A DNA stretch of 64,000 nt from Mesorhizobium_B sp963522145 (GCA_963522145.1 CAUQXI010000010.1:1-64000); one strand, 5' to 3'; counted from the stretch's first letter, positions 24,470 to 33,698 are shown. The notes: generated from the sequence alone by a model not told the origin. Made by a program: numbers and translations.

Positions 24470-25645
24470 ATGACGGGCGGGGAGAACCACAGACTCGGCA
24501 GCTACGTCGAGACGAGTACGGGAGGCGAGCGTGTGCGCGCCTATGTGCCCACTCCGCTGCCCCCGAATCCGCCGCTTGAGCTGGGACGGTTCATGCACGT
24601 CTATGAACGCGCCCTAGCCGCCGTCGGTCGCCTGGACGGTGTAACGACAATCCTGCCGTCGACTCCCGTGTTCCTTTATATGTACGTCCGCAAGGAAGCC
24701 CTGCTGTCCTCGCAAATCGAGGGTACGCAATCCTCGCTTTCGGACCTGCTTCTGTTCGAGAATCACGAGGCGCCGACTGTCGAACTCGACGACGTGACCG
24801 AGGTCTCCAACTACGTCGCGGCGATCGAACATGGTGTCTCTAGAATCCGTGGCGGATTCCCCCTGTCGCTTCGGCTGATCCGTGAGATGCACGCCATCCT
24901 GCTCAAGTCGGGGCGAGGCGCTGCCAAGCAGCCGGGCGAGTTCCGCCGCTCGCAGAACTGGATAGGCGGAACGCGGCCGGCCAACGCCCTGTTCGTGCCC
25001 CCGCCGCCGAACCTGTTGGACGAATGCCTCGGCGCGCTGGAGCGTTTTCTCCACAGCGAGGATGCGGCGCTCCCCCCACTCATTCGCGCAGGCTTGGCGC
25101 ATGTCCAGTTCGAGACGATCCATCCCTTTCTCGACGGCAACGGGCGCCTGGGCCGGCTGCTGGTCACGCTGATTCTGTGTGAGGCCGGCATCCTGCGTGA
25201 GCCGATCCTCTATCTCAGCCTGTTCCTGAAATCGCGGCGCGACGACTATTACCGGCTCCTGCAGGAGGTCCGGCAGGCCGGGACGTGGGAGACCTGGATG
25301 GAGTTCTTCCTGACGGGCGTCGCGGAGACCGCCGAGCAGGCGGCCGCGACAGCACGCGACCTGATCGCCATGTTCGACGCGCATCGGCAGAAGATCGCTG
25401 GCATCGGCCGTGCGGCGCCATCCGCGCTCAGAGTGCACGAGCTGATGCAGGCCAGCCCGATCGTCACCATCCAGACGGTCTCGGAGAAGCTCGGCATCTC
25501 CTTCCCGACCGCCGGGGCGGCGCTTGAAAACCTGGCCGGGATCGACATCATCCGCGAGACGACCGGGCGGCGGCGCGGCCGGATCTACGCCTACTCGGAA
25601 TATTTGGCCCTGCTTGATCGCGGCACCGATCCGATCCCGAACTGA
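24470..25645 (+). CDS. Fic-family AMPylase-type protein (class II, self-inhibited)
   Basis: A 391-residue protein. The Fic motif HPFLDGNGRLGR (HxFx(D/E)GNGRxxR) lies near residues 219-230. The N-terminal inhibitory helix motif SSQIEG (Ser80 to Glu84-Gly85) marks class II. A winged-helix domain forms the C terminus (about 325-385: TIQTVSEKLGISFPTAGAAL). Fic enzymes transfer AMP or related groups to target proteins; Glu84 would block ATP until released. It stands alone between the QueC-like operon and the integrase and is transcribed divergently from the former. Targets are unknown. Confidence 0.88.
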   Translation: MTGGENHRLGSYVETSTGGERVRAYVPTPLPPNPPLELGRFMHVYERALAAVGRLDGVTTILPSTPVFLYMYVRKEALLSSQIEGTQSSLSDLLLFENHEAPTVELDDVTEVSNYVAAIEHGVSRIRGGFPLSLRLIREMHAILLKSGRGAAKQPGEFRRSQNWIGGTRPANALFVPPPPNLLDECLGALERFLHSEDAALPPLIRAGLAHVQFETIHPFLDGNGRLGRLLVTLILCEAGILREPILYLSLFLKSRRDDYYRLLQEVRQAGTWETWMEFFLTGVAETAEQAAATARDLIAMFDAHRQKIAGIGRAAPSALRVHELMQASPIVTIQTVSEKLGISFPTAGAALENLAGIDIIRETTGRRRGRIYAYSEYLALLDRGTDPIPN

Positions 25646-25663
25646 AACGAGTTGTGTCAACCC

Positions 25664-25959
25664 TTACGTAAGGTCAGATCGCCGCGTAAGTTTTGGACAT
25701 TTCGATATCATAACGACTCGTTCTTCGCCGCCTAAGCCATCCAGCAACGCCCTGATCATCCCCGCTGCCCTTGGCGGCAAACGCACAATCTGAACTTCAC
25801 CGTTGCTCCTAATCACGCGTAACTCGATCTCGCCACGCTCATCGAGCACGGCAATGACGCGACCAACTGCCGATCCTGTTCAGCAAGTTCGACGAGTTGG
25901 ATGACTTCCGCGCCCACGCTCTCCCTCCGAGATTCCGCGCGCTGTCGGTTCCGAATCAT
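25664..25959 (-). pseudogene. frameshifted, truncated antitoxin/excisionase-like gene
   Basis: An ATG at 25959 overlaps the integrase stop (ATGA). The first 33 codons (MIRNRQRAESRRESVGAEVI onward) are followed, after a one-base shift near 25,860, by a second frame encoding GRVIAVLDERGEIELRVIRS and PPRAAGMIRALLDGLGGEER up to a TAA at 25664. Read together they resemble the N-terminal part of excisionase/MerR-like antitoxins that partner PIN toxins, as I remember that family. The DNA-binding part is missing. The unshifted frame ends after about 47 residues. Confidence 0.5.
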
Positions 25960-27314
25960 GCAGCCAAATGCTCCTCGGGAATCAGGCTATCGTCTGGTGT
26001 GCTGCTCATCTTCTTTAGGAAACGAGCCAAAGTAGCCTTCCTGGCGCCACGGTCGAGCGCATAGGACGCTTGTTTGAACTCCACGCCGTCAAGGAGGCCT
26101 TCGATATAGCCAGAGATCGTATCGGCCGCCATGATCAACGCCGCGTCCAGCATATGGATATATTTGCCGGTGACGGAGCCTCGCGAGTGGCCGATCAATG
26201 CTGCGATAGTGGACTCCGTAAATCCCAGGTCATTGGCTACACTCGCAAAGCTATGCCGAAGGACATGCGGCGTGACACCCGCCAAGGCCGTGTTCCGGAC
26301 AATCTTCTCCCAGTGATTGGGAAAGCTGCCGAACGAGTTGTCCTTCTCTCCCCCTGGGAAGACGAAGGTCTTTGAAATTTTCGCGCCGCGCTCCTCAAGG
26401 TACTCCACGACAGGCAGACCAATCGGTCGGACAGACGCTCCTTCCTTGCTGTCGGCTAGTCGCAAACAGCTTGCTTCAATGTCGACTTCTTCCCAGCGGA
26501 GCGCCAGCATCTCCGACCGACGGCATCCGGTCAGCGCGAGTTGTCGGATGATCTCCACCGTCATCCTGTACCTGTCGTTCTTGTTCGCCGCACGAAGGAT
26601 GGAGCCGAGCGTTCGATACTCGGCATCGTCAAGGCGACGGCTACGAATGTTATCCTTTGGCCGTCGAACCCCGTGCGCGGGATTGGCTTCTATAATTCCC
26701 GCCTCGACGGCGTAAGTCAGTATGCCGCTGAGAAGTCCGACAGTACGTGAGGCTGCTCCCGCACCACCTCGCACGATGGATTTGCCCCGTAATTTTCCTG
26801 TCTTGAAACTGCCATTGGTTTTGCCGGCTATGACATCCTTCAAGACCTTATTGATATCCGCCTTGGTGAGGTCCTTCACCCGCCGCGTCCCGACCAGCGG
26901 AATTATGTGACGGCGGATTCGACCGACGTCGCTGCCGATGGTTGTCGGTTTCTTCGGTCGTCCACCTTTGCCCATGATCAGGCCGGCGTTCAGGTCCTCG
27001 AGATAGAGCCCGCACAGCTCTTTGACCGTTATGGCCTTATGATTGAGTTGCCGCTGTTCCGATGGATCTTCGCCACGCGCAATCTTGCCGAAGAGGACCT
27101 TTGCCTCCTGTCGCGCAAGCTCGGGCGTCCAAAATCCGTGTATTCCGATGGTGAACCGGCGAGAGCGCCCGGCGAACCGATAGTGAATGACATAGCTGCG
27201 CTTGCCAGAGGGGTATACCCGAAGACCAAGCCCAGGCAACTCATTGTCCCAAATGAAGTAATCTTTCTCCCGCGCCTTGGCTGAATCTGCGGTACGTTTG
27301 GTAAGTTTTGGCAT
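25956..27314 (-). CDS. int: tyrosine-type site-specific integrase of the island
   Basis: A 452-residue recombinase. The N-terminal arm-binding domain (about 1-95, PKLTKRTADSAK and ELPGLGLRVYPSGKRSY) is of the DUF4102 P4-type. A core-binding domain follows, then the catalytic domain with Arg in TGCRRSEMLALRW, HVLRHSFASV (HxxRH) and GHSRGSVTGKYIH with the Tyr nucleophile. The ATG at 27314 is preferred because the family N terminus begins there. It is transcribed away from the right att site at 27478 and, given its position, catalysed insertion into tRNA-Arg. A small broken gene is coupled behind it. Confidence 0.92.
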   Translation of the reverse strand: MPKLTKRTADSAKAREKDYFIWDNELPGLGLRVYPSGKRSYVIHYRFAGRSRRFTIGIHGFWTPELARQEAKVLFGKIARGEDPSEQRQLNHKAITVKELCGLYLEDLNAGLIMGKGGRPKKPTTIGSDVGRIRRHIIPLVGTRRVKDLTKADINKVLKDVIAGKTNGSFKTGKLRGKSIVRGGAGAASRTVGLLSGILTYAVEAGIIEANPAHGVRRPKDNIRSRRLDDAEYRTLGSILRAANKNDRYRMTVEIIRQLALTGCRRSEMLALRWEEVDIEASCLRLADSKEGASVRPIGLPVVEYLEERGAKISKTFVFPGGEKDNSFGSFPNHWEKIVRNTALAGVTPHVLRHSFASVANDLGFTESTIAALIGHSRGSVTGKYIHMLDAALIMAADTISGYIEGLLDGVEFKQASYALDRGARKATLARFLKKMSSTPDDSLIPEEHLAA

Positions 27315-27477
27315 GTGGCGTGAGCGGCTTTCCCTTGGCGAACGCGCCAAGGAAGCAGCTGGAACGAGGAGCAACGAAGAGTCGCTCCCAAGTCTGAATC
27401 GCTGGCGAGATTCGTGTTTAGTGTCAGCATTTTAAACGGGGCGGCGCGACCGCGCTAACCCATGTCGCTGACTACAT

Positions 27478-27524
27478 CCCTCCGAAGGCAGAGGTCACAG
27501 GTTCGAATCCTGTCGGGTGCGCCA
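27478..27524 (+). pseudogene. 3' half of the split tRNA-Arg(CCG) gene, with right att core
   Basis: It begins with the 12 nt core CCCTCCGAAGGC (27478-27489) and continues through the anticodon 3' strand GGCAG, variable loop, T arm and acceptor 3' strand to CCA. The last 33 nt are identical to 9033-9065 in the replacement tRNA. It lacks its 5' half, which is at 8687-8728, so it cannot make a tRNA. Confidence 0.85.
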
Positions 27525-27584
27525 TTCCACTGACGTCGATTCAAACCGTCTCGCCGTTGAACGATACGCCAGTCGATCAAAGCC

Positions 27585-29174
27585 TCAGGGCGCTTCGCGC
27601 ACCTGGTAGTCTTTGACGCTGGTGAAGCGGATGTCTTTCCAGCGTTCGGCTTCGTAGTTCAGCGAAAAGGCGTGTTGCGCGAGGAAGACCGGGTCGCCGT
27701 CGAGGTCGCGGGCGATGTCGCCGCGATGGGCCTCGATGAAGCGGGAAAGTTCGGCGCGGGCATCCGCCGCGATCCAGCGGCAGACGGAAAAGCGCGACAT
27801 CTCGAAATCGACCGGCAGCTGGTATTCGGCCGACAGCCGTTCCTTGAGCACGTCGAGCTGGAGCGCGCCGACGACGCCCACGATCGCGGGCGATCCATCC
27901 TCCGGCGAAAAGAGCTGCACCACGCCTTCCTCGGCCATCTGCTGAAGCGCTTCCTTGAGCTTCTTGGCCTTCATAGCGTCGCCAAGGCGCACGCGGCGCA
28001 GGATCTCGGGCGCGAAATTCGGCACGCCGCGAAACAGAAGCTCCTCGCCTTCCGTGAGCGTGTCGCCGATGCGCAGGGTTCCGTGGTTGGGAATGCCCAC
28101 CACGTCGCCAGCATAGGCCTCGTCGGCGGTGATGCGCGAGCGGGCGAAGAAGAATTGCGGCGCGGACAGCGACATGGGCTTGCCCGTACGCACGAGCTTG
28201 GCCTTCATGCCGCGCTCCAGGGTCCCTGAGCACACCCGCACAAAGGCGATGCGGTCGCGGTGGTTGGGGTCCATGTTCGCCTGGATCTTGAAGACGAAGG
28301 ACGTCATCTTCGGCTCGGTCGCCTCGACGAGCCGCGTGTCGGCGTCCTGCGCGCGGGGGGAGGGGCCGAACGCACCCAGCGCCTCGATCAGGTCGCGCAC
28401 GCCGAAATTGCGCAGCGCCGAGCCCCAGAAGACGGGCGTCAGATGGCCCTCGAGAAAGGCCTGGGCGTCGAAGGGACGGCAGGCTTCCTGGGCCAGTTCG
28501 AGGCCTTCGACGAACTCGTCGCGCTCGTTTGCGGGCAGGCGGCCTGCGACCAGCTCGGAGCGCGCACCGTTAACCTTGGTGCGCTCGACCTCTGCGTCCG
28601 AGCCCCGCACGGCGCTTTCGGCAAGATGAAACGTGCCGGCGAAATTCCGGCCCCGGCCGATCGGCCAGGTGAGGGGTGCCGTGTCGAGCGCGAGCTTCTG
28701 CTCGATCTCGTCCAGCGTCTCGAACGGGTCGCGCGACTCGCGGTCCATCTTGTTGACGAAGGTGACGATCGGGATGTCGCGCAGGCGGCAGACCTCGAAC
28801 AGCTTCAGGGTGCGCGGCTCGATGCCTTTGGCGCCGTCGATCACCATGACGGCAGAATCCACTGCCGACAGCGTCCGGTAGGTGTCGTCGGCAAAATCCT
28901 CGTGGCCGGGCGTGTCGAGCAGGTTGAAGACGTGGTCGCCATATTCGAAGGTCATCACGGAGGTAACGACCGAGATGCCGCGCTCGCGCTCGATCTTCAT
29001 CCAGTCGGACCGCGTGTTCATGCGGTCCTTCTTGGCCTTCACCTCGCCGGCGAGCTGGATCGCGCCGCCGAACAGGAGAAGTTTTTCGGTCAGCGTGGTC
29101 TTGCCCGCGTCCGGGTGGGCGATGATCGCGAAGGTGCGGCGGCGCTGGACCGCCTCTGCGATGGCGTCGGGCAT
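27585..29174 (-). CDS. prfC: peptide chain release factor 3
   Basis: A 529-residue translational GTPase that recycles RF1/RF2 after termination. The P-loop AHPDAGKTTL lies near residues 18-27. It also has switch I ERERGISV, DTPGHEDF, NKMDRE, and the RF3-specific domains II and III with VVGALQLDVL. The length is standard. ATG at 29174. It lies just outside the right island boundary. Confidence 0.96.
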   Translation of the reverse strand: MPDAIAEAVQRRRTFAIIAHPDAGKTTLTEKLLLFGGAIQLAGEVKAKKDRMNTRSDWMKIERERGISVVTSVMTFEYGDHVFNLLDTPGHEDFADDTYRTLSAVDSAVMVIDGAKGIEPRTLKLFEVCRLRDIPIVTFVNKMDRESRDPFETLDEIEQKLALDTAPLTWPIGRGRNFAGTFHLAESAVRGSDAEVERTKVNGARSELVAGRLPANERDEFVEGLELAQEACRPFDAQAFLEGHLTPVFWGSALRNFGVRDLIEALGAFGPSPRAQDADTRLVEATEPKMTSFVFKIQANMDPNHRDRIAFVRVCSGTLERGMKAKLVRTGKPMSLSAPQFFFARSRITADEAYAGDVVGIPNHGTLRIGDTLTEGEELLFRGVPNFAPEILRRVRLGDAMKAKKLKEALQQMAEEGVVQLFSPEDGSPAIVGVVGALQLDVLKERLSAEYQLPVDFEMSRFSVCRWIAADARAELSRFIEAHRGDIARDLDGDPVFLAQHAFSLNYEAERWKDIRFTSVKDYQVREAP

Positions 29175-29290
29175 TGGAAACCTTGGAAAACAGGATCGGA
29201 AGGCGGCCGGGCTTTATCAGCCGGACATTTTCCTGTCGAACGGAAACCGCCAATATGGGGCGCGTTTGCTGTCGCGCAAACCGGCTGGAC

Positions 29291-30091
29291 TCAGCTCGCG
29301 AGCGCGAGCCTTGGCGGGGAAGCCGGCGCGAAGGGGCGCACGGTCAGGCTCGTCGGCGTGACCGACACGAAGCTGTTCGGCGGAATGGCCTGGAAGCAGG
29401 CGCTGTTTCCGTCGAACGGCTCGGATACGAGGCAGCGGCCGCCATTGCTTACTTCGGCGGCATAGAGCGTGGGTGCATCGCCATCGCTGGCGAAGCGCAC
29501 GGCATGGAGTGCCGCGCCATCGGAAAAGGCTGCAGTCAGCTTGAGGTCGGCGGCGAGCCCCGCGCGTTCCGCCGCGGCCATCACGCGGGCCGCGGTTCGC
29601 GATGCTGCGCCGGCCGGATCGTGTTCCAGTCCTTCTGCGAGCATCAGGAGAAACAGCAGCTCCGAATCTGTGCTGCCCTGACGCTCGTCGAAGAGCGCAT
29701 CGGGCAGCAGCGCTTCGAGCGGGCGGCGCAGGCGCTCCCACGCGCCGATCTGACCATTATGCATGAAGCTCCAACGCTTCCACGAGAAAGGGTGGCAATT
29801 GGCGCGGCTGGTGGCGCCAGCGGTTGCCGCCCGCACATGGGCAAGAAAGAGCTTCGATCGAATCTGTCGGCAAAGGCTTCTCAGGTTCGGGTCCGACCAG
29901 GCCGGCAGGGTGTCGCGGTAAAGGCCGGGCTCCGGCCGCGCGTCATACCAGGCGACGCCGGATCCGTCGCCATTGGTGGGCGATTTAGCTTCCCGCGCAC
30001 CATGGCTCTGCACCACCAGGCTGTGGCAGGGCGAGGACACGATCTCTTCCAGGAAAAGCTCCGGCCCGAGATAGGCGGCCCACCGGCACAT
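29291..30091 (-). CDS. class II glutamine amidotransferase (YafJ/EgtC-like)
   Basis: A 266-residue single-domain Ntn amidotransferase. The protein begins MCRWAAYLG, so Cys2 becomes the N-terminal nucleophile after Met removal. GDGSGVAWYD, FLAHVRAATAG and SFMHNGQIGAWE are the glutaminase motifs. Such proteins release ammonia from glutamine or gamma-glutamyl compounds; the acceptor is unknown here. EgtB/EgtD (ergothioneine) genes are not nearby, so a role in ergothioneine synthesis is not supported by context. Confidence 0.88.
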   Translation of the reverse strand: MCRWAAYLGPELFLEEIVSSPCHSLVVQSHGAREAKSPTNGDGSGVAWYDARPEPGLYRDTLPAWSDPNLRSLCRQIRSKLFLAHVRAATAGATSRANCHPFSWKRWSFMHNGQIGAWERLRRPLEALLPDALFDERQGSTDSELLFLLMLAEGLEHDPAGAASRTAARVMAAAERAGLAADLKLTAAFSDGAALHAVRFASDGDAPTLYAAEVSNGGRCLVSEPFDGNSACFQAIPPNSFVSVTPTSLTVRPFAPASPPRLALAS

Positions 30092-30250
30092 CGCGCTTCT
30101 TCCTCTTCAGGGTGAACAGGCGCGGATGGTGAGCCGGCATGGTTAACAGTCCGTAAATCGGCGCGGCCCTGATGCGAGGGGTAGCCTCCCGAAGCGTCGG
30201 CCACACGGAAGCGCATTGACCGTTGAGCCGGTTGGATTAGCTTCCCGCCT

Positions 30251-30748
30251 ATGCCATTATCCGACATCTCAAATCGTTCCTTGACCCCCGCGCCATCGCC
30301 TTCCGTGGGCATCGTGCGGCTGACCCATGGCGGCGAACTGCCGCTGCCTGCCTACGAAACGGAGGGCGCGGCCGGCATGGACCTGCGTGCCGCCGTTCCC
30401 GAGAACCAGCCGCTGGTCATTCCGCCCGGACGACGCGCGCTGGTGCCGACCGGTCTCGTGGTGGAATTGCCGCCCGGCTATGAGGGGCAGATCAGGCCGC
30501 GCTCGGGTCTGGCGCACCGGCACGGCGTCACCTGTCTCAATACGCCCGGCACGATCGACCATGATTATCGCGGGGAGCTCATGGTGCTCCTGATCAATCT
30601 GGGCGAGGAGGATTTCACCGTCACGCGCGGGCTGCGGATCGCGCAGATGGTGGTCGCGCCGCTTGTCCGCGTGTCGCTTGAGGAGCGCATCCATGCGACG
30701 GACACGGGGCGTGGAACAGGCGGCTTCGGCTCGACGGGAACGGATTAG
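30251..30748 (+). CDS. dut: deoxyuridine 5'-triphosphate nucleotidohydrolase
   Basis: A 165-residue trimeric dUTPase that hydrolyses dUTP to dUMP and keeps uracil out of DNA. All five motifs are present: GAAGMDLRA, RPRSGLA, NTPGTIDHDYRGE, RGLRIAQMVV and the C-terminal RGTGGFGSTG. The first 17 residues extend beyond most family members; an internal start is possible but no better ATG is seen. The next gene follows by 9 nt, suggesting co-transcription. Confidence 0.95.
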   Translation: MPLSDISNRSLTPAPSPSVGIVRLTHGGELPLPAYETEGAAGMDLRAAVPENQPLVIPPGRRALVPTGLVVELPPGYEGQIRPRSGLAHRHGVTCLNTPGTIDHDYRGELMVLLINLGEEDFTVTRGLRIAQMVVAPLVRVSLEERIHATDTGRGTGGFGSTGTD

Positions 30749-30757
30749 GAGGGGAAC

Positions 30758-31603
30758 ATGAGCAAGACACCGGCGGAAAAGGCCGCGCGCTTCCGTGCGC
30801 TGCATGAAGGAACGCGCGGCCAGCCGCCTTTCCTGATGCCGAACCCCTTCGACATCGGCACCGCAGCGCTTCTGGAAGCGATGGGCTTCGAGGCGCTGGC
30901 CACCACAAGCGCGGGCTTCGCCTTCGCGCACGGCCTGCCAGATGGGGGCGTGCCGTTCGAGACCATGATCCATCATTGCAAGGAAATGGCGGAGGCAAGC
31001 AGTCTTCCCTTTTCGGGCGACTTGGAAAAGGGCAAGGGCGACAGCCCGGAAAGTGCCGCCGAAACCGTGTTCGCGGCCGAAGCCGCCGGGCTTTGCGGCT
31101 GCTCGATCGAGGATCACACGGGCAACACGGCCGCGCCGATCTATGGCTTCGACCACACGGTCGAGCGCGTGGCGGCAGCCGCCGAAGCCGCGCGCGCTTT
31201 TTCTCACGACTTCGTGCTGACAGCGCGCGCCGAGAACATGCTCTGGGGAGGCGCGCTGGACGACACGATCAAGCGGCTTCAGGCCTTCGAACGGGCCGGC
31301 GCGGACGTGCTCTTCGCGCCGGGCCTCGACATGGAAGGCGTGCGCACGGTGTGTTCCGCGCTCACAAAGCCGGTCAGCGTGCTGGCGGTTCCGGGCATGG
31401 AGGTGGCGGAGCTCGGCGAGATCGGTGTGCGACGCATCTCGGTCGGCTCCAAGCTTTCGTCTGCCGCATTCGGCACGGTGCGGCGCGCGGCACGCGAGAT
31501 GCTGGATGAGGGCCGCTTTACCTTCGCGCGGGACGGGATGCCGTTCGACGATCTTCAAGCCCTGTTCGCGCGCGGCATCGCGGCGGCGGCTCCAAAGGCG
31601 TGA
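30758..31603 (+). CDS. isocitrate lyase/PEP mutase family protein
   Basis: A 281-residue TIM-barrel enzyme. The motifs LMPNPFDIGTAALLEAMGF, ATTSAGFA, GCSIEDHTGN and FVLTARAEN match the PEP-mutase/oxaloacetate-decarboxylase-like branch that cleaves or forms C-C or C-P bonds next to a carboxylate. The isocitrate-lyase catalytic KKCGH motif is absent, which argues against that activity. GGAGGGGAAC precedes the ATG, 9 nt after dut. The substrate is unknown. Confidence 0.85.
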   Translation: MSKTPAEKAARFRALHEGTRGQPPFLMPNPFDIGTAALLEAMGFEALATTSAGFAFAHGLPDGGVPFETMIHHCKEMAEASSLPFSGDLEKGKGDSPESAAETVFAAEAAGLCGCSIEDHTGNTAAPIYGFDHTVERVAAAAEAARAFSHDFVLTARAENMLWGGALDDTIKRLQAFERAGADVLFAPGLDMEGVRTVCSALTKPVSVLAVPGMEVAELGEIGVRRISVGSKLSSAAFGTVRRAAREMLDEGRFTFARDGMPFDDLQALFARGIAAAAPKA

Positions 31604-31679
31604 ACGATTTCCGCCGAACCGCGTTGAGAGCGCGGGACAGGCACCCTGACGATCCGGCTCTTCTCACCTTCTGCCCATT

Positions 31680-31711
31680 GGCTGCGGGGAATCGGATCAG
31701 TCCCCGCAGCC
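31680..31711. repeat. perfect 11 bp inverted repeat downstream of the PEP-mutase-family gene
   Basis: GGCTGCGGGGA (31680-31690) pairs perfectly with 31701-31711 around a 10 nt loop, 76 nt after the stop codon. There is no T-run, so it may stabilise the mRNA 3' end rather than terminate. The rest of the 283 nt spacer up to 31887 shows no gene. Confidence 0.55.
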
Positions 31712-31886
31712 GGTAGGGCGGCGCTGGCGCTTGAAGAAGCTGCCGCGCCGCCTTTCGGCAGCTTTCCGGCATTACGTGCCGGTGGTCCGCAACGCTTGTG
31801 CTCCCTCGCGCCCACGCGACACGAAGCCGTATCGACTCCGAACCGTCTTGCGCTAGAACGCGGAAGAAGCAGATGCGGAGTTCGCC

Positions 31887-32867
31887 ATGACCACGATCGC
31901 CGAAGCCCCGAAATGCGCCACCGTGTTCGGCGCGTCCGGCTTTCTCGGCCGCCATGTCGTGCGCGCCCTGGTCAAGCGCGGCTGGTATGTCCGCGCGGCG
32001 AGCCGCAACTCAAGCCTGCCCAATTACCTCCAGCCGATCGGCAATGTGGGCCAGGTGGTGCCCGTTCAGGCCAATCTGCGCGTTCCCGCTTCGGTGGAGC
32101 GCGCGGTGGAAGGCTCCGACTATGTGGTGAACCTCGTCGGCATCCTGTTCGAGGGGCGTCAGCGCTTCGGCGAGGTGCAGGCGGAAGGCGCGCGCGCGGT
32201 GGCGGAAGCAGCGGCCCGGAATGGCGTGGGCCTCGCCCATGTCTCGGCAATCGGCGCCGACGCCGCGAGCCAATCCGACTATGCCCGCACCAAGGCGGAA
32301 GGCGAGCGCGCGGTGCTGGGAACGGCGGGAGACAGCGTCGTTCTCCGCCCCTCGATCATGTTCGGTCCCGAGGATGGCTTCTTCAACCGCTTTGCCAACA
32401 TGGCGCGATTTTCGCCCGTGCTGCCGCTGATCGGCGGCGGCACGACCCTGCTCCAGCCCGTTTATGTCGGTGACGTGGCCGAGGCGGTCGCGCGGGCTGC
32501 CGAGGGCAGGGTCTCGAGCGGCGCCACCTATGAGCTCGGCGGACCGGAGGTACTGTCCTTCCGCCAGTGCATGGAGCGCATGCTGTCGGCCATCGATCGT
32601 AGCCGCACCCTCGTTTCGATCCCATGGGGGCTCGCGCAGTTGCAAGGCACGGTGCTGGGGATGCTGCCCAACCCGCTGCTGACGGCAGATCAGGTGAAGC
32701 TGCTCAAGGTGGACAACGTGGTGTCCGACGCCGCCAAGGGCGAGGGGCGGACGCTGGAAGGCCTGGGCATTGAGGCAAGCTCGCTCGAAGCCGTGCTGCC
32801 GACCTATCTCTGGCGCTATCGCGTGGCGGGCCAGTTCGCGCGCAAGGATCAGGCCGCGCGTATCTGA
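31887..32867 (+). CDS. complex I NDUFA9-family NAD(P)-binding protein
   Basis: A 326-residue extended-SDR protein. The Rossmann motif is VFGASGFLGRHVVRAL at about 13-28. NLVGILFEGRQRF, HVSAIGAD with SDYARTKAEGE and VVLRPSIMFGPEDGFFNRFA are the diagnostic NDUFA9-like blocks. Mitochondrial NDUFA9 binds NADPH in complex I; bacterial homologues are often annotated as NADH-ubiquinone oxidoreductase-linked, with the exact role not settled. The catalytic Tyr is replaced by the DYARTK context. ATG start; single gene. Confidence 0.88.
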   Translation: MTTIAEAPKCATVFGASGFLGRHVVRALVKRGWYVRAASRNSSLPNYLQPIGNVGQVVPVQANLRVPASVERAVEGSDYVVNLVGILFEGRQRFGEVQAEGARAVAEAAARNGVGLAHVSAIGADAASQSDYARTKAEGERAVLGTAGDSVVLRPSIMFGPEDGFFNRFANMARFSPVLPLIGGGTTLLQPVYVGDVAEAVARAAEGRVSSGATYELGGPEVLSFRQCMERMLSAIDRSRTLVSIPWGLAQLQGTVLGMLPNPLLTADQVKLLKVDNVVSDAAKGEGRTLEGLGIEASSLEAVLPTYLWRYRVAGQFARKDQAARI

Positions 32868-32894
32868 GCAATTTTCAGTTAGCAGGAAGGCCGC

Positions 32895-33698
32895 TCAACC
32901 GAGCGTGGCGAGCAGAACCAGCCCGGTCACACCAACGATGATGCGCCACCAGGCAAAGATGCCGTAGCCGCGCTTGGACACGAAGCCGAGCAGCGAGCGC
33001 ACGACGATCACCGCCATGATGAAGGCCGCGGCGAAGCCGACCCCAATGATCGCGAAATCGGATGCCTGGAGGATGTCGCGGTTCTTGATGAGATCATAGG
33101 TGAAGGCGCCCGCCATGGTCGGCATGGCGAGAAAGAACGAGAACTCGGCCGCCGAGCGCTTGTCGGCGCCCATCAAGAGCGCGCCGACGATCGTGGCGCC
33201 CGACCGCGACGTGCCGGGAACGAGCGCCAAGCACTGGAAGAGCCCGATGCCGAGCGCCATGGACAGCGGGAACTGGCCGATATTCGTGTAGCGCGGGTTG
33301 ACCGCCAGCCGGTCCACGAAGAAGAGCACGACCCCGCCGAGGATCAGCGTGATGCAGATTAGCACCGGCGTTTCGAACAGCACCGTCTTGATGAAGTCGT
33401 GCAGGATGACGCCCATCACCGCGGCCGGAAGAAAGGCGATCACGATGCCAAGCGCGAAGCGCTGCGTCGCGCGGTCGCGCGGCAGGTCGGTCAACATGTG
33501 CCAGAGGCGGCCGGCATAAACGGAAAGGATGGCCAGGATCGCGCCGAGCTGGATCAGCACCTCGAAGGCCTTGCCGGTCGATTCGAAGCCCATGAAATGC
33601 CCGGCCAGCAGGATGTGCCCGGTAGAGGAAACGGGAAGGAACTCGGTCAGCCCTTCGAGCAGGCCGAGCAGCAGGGCTTCAACGAATGTCTGGTCCAT
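32895..33698 (-). CDS. uppP: undecaprenyl-diphosphate phosphatase
   Basis: A 267-residue integral membrane enzyme with about eight helices. It dephosphorylates undecaprenyl diphosphate for peptidoglycan and other envelope polymers. The catalytic motifs GLTEFLPVSSTGH (about 19-31) and PGTSRSGATI (about 155-164) are intact. I start at ATG 33698 (MDQTFVEAL), since the 28 residues upstream are non-conserved and not signal-like. It is convergent with the NDUFA9-like gene. Confidence 0.95.
   Translation of the reverse strand: MDQTFVEALLLGLLEGLTEFLPVSSTGHILLAGHFMGFESTGKAFEVLIQLGAILAILSVYAGRLWHMLTDLPRDRATQRFALGIVIAFLPAAVMGVILHDFIKTVLFETPVLICITLILGGVVLFFVDRLAVNPRYTNIGQFPLSMALGIGLFQCLALVPGTSRSGATIVGALLMGADKRSAAEFSFFLAMPTMAGAFTYDLIKNRDILQASDFAIIGVGFAAAFIMAVIVVRSLLGFVSKRGYGIFAWWRIIVGVTGLVLLATLG

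Larger units (their letters stand above)
8729..27477. mobile_element. 18.7 kb tRNA-Arg-integrated genomic island carrying defence genes
   Basis: The boundaries are the two halves of one tRNA-Arg gene with a duplicated 12 bp core. A tyrosine integrase sits just inside the right end. The contents are a replacement tRNA-Arg, SIR2, CapH/CapP-like regulators, type III CBASS, a cyclase homologue, a QueC-like/peptidase/PIN operon and a Fic gene. No conjugation or phage structural genes are seen, so it is an integrative element without its own transfer machinery. Confidence 0.85.

Noticed and set aside
8729..27477. A prophage
   Set aside because: Integrase and XRE/ImmA genes are phage-like, but there are no replication, packaging, capsid, tail or lysis genes.
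28260..29465. 401-codon open frame opposite prfC
   Set aside because: Antisense to an unmistakable RF3 gene, with no domain of its own.
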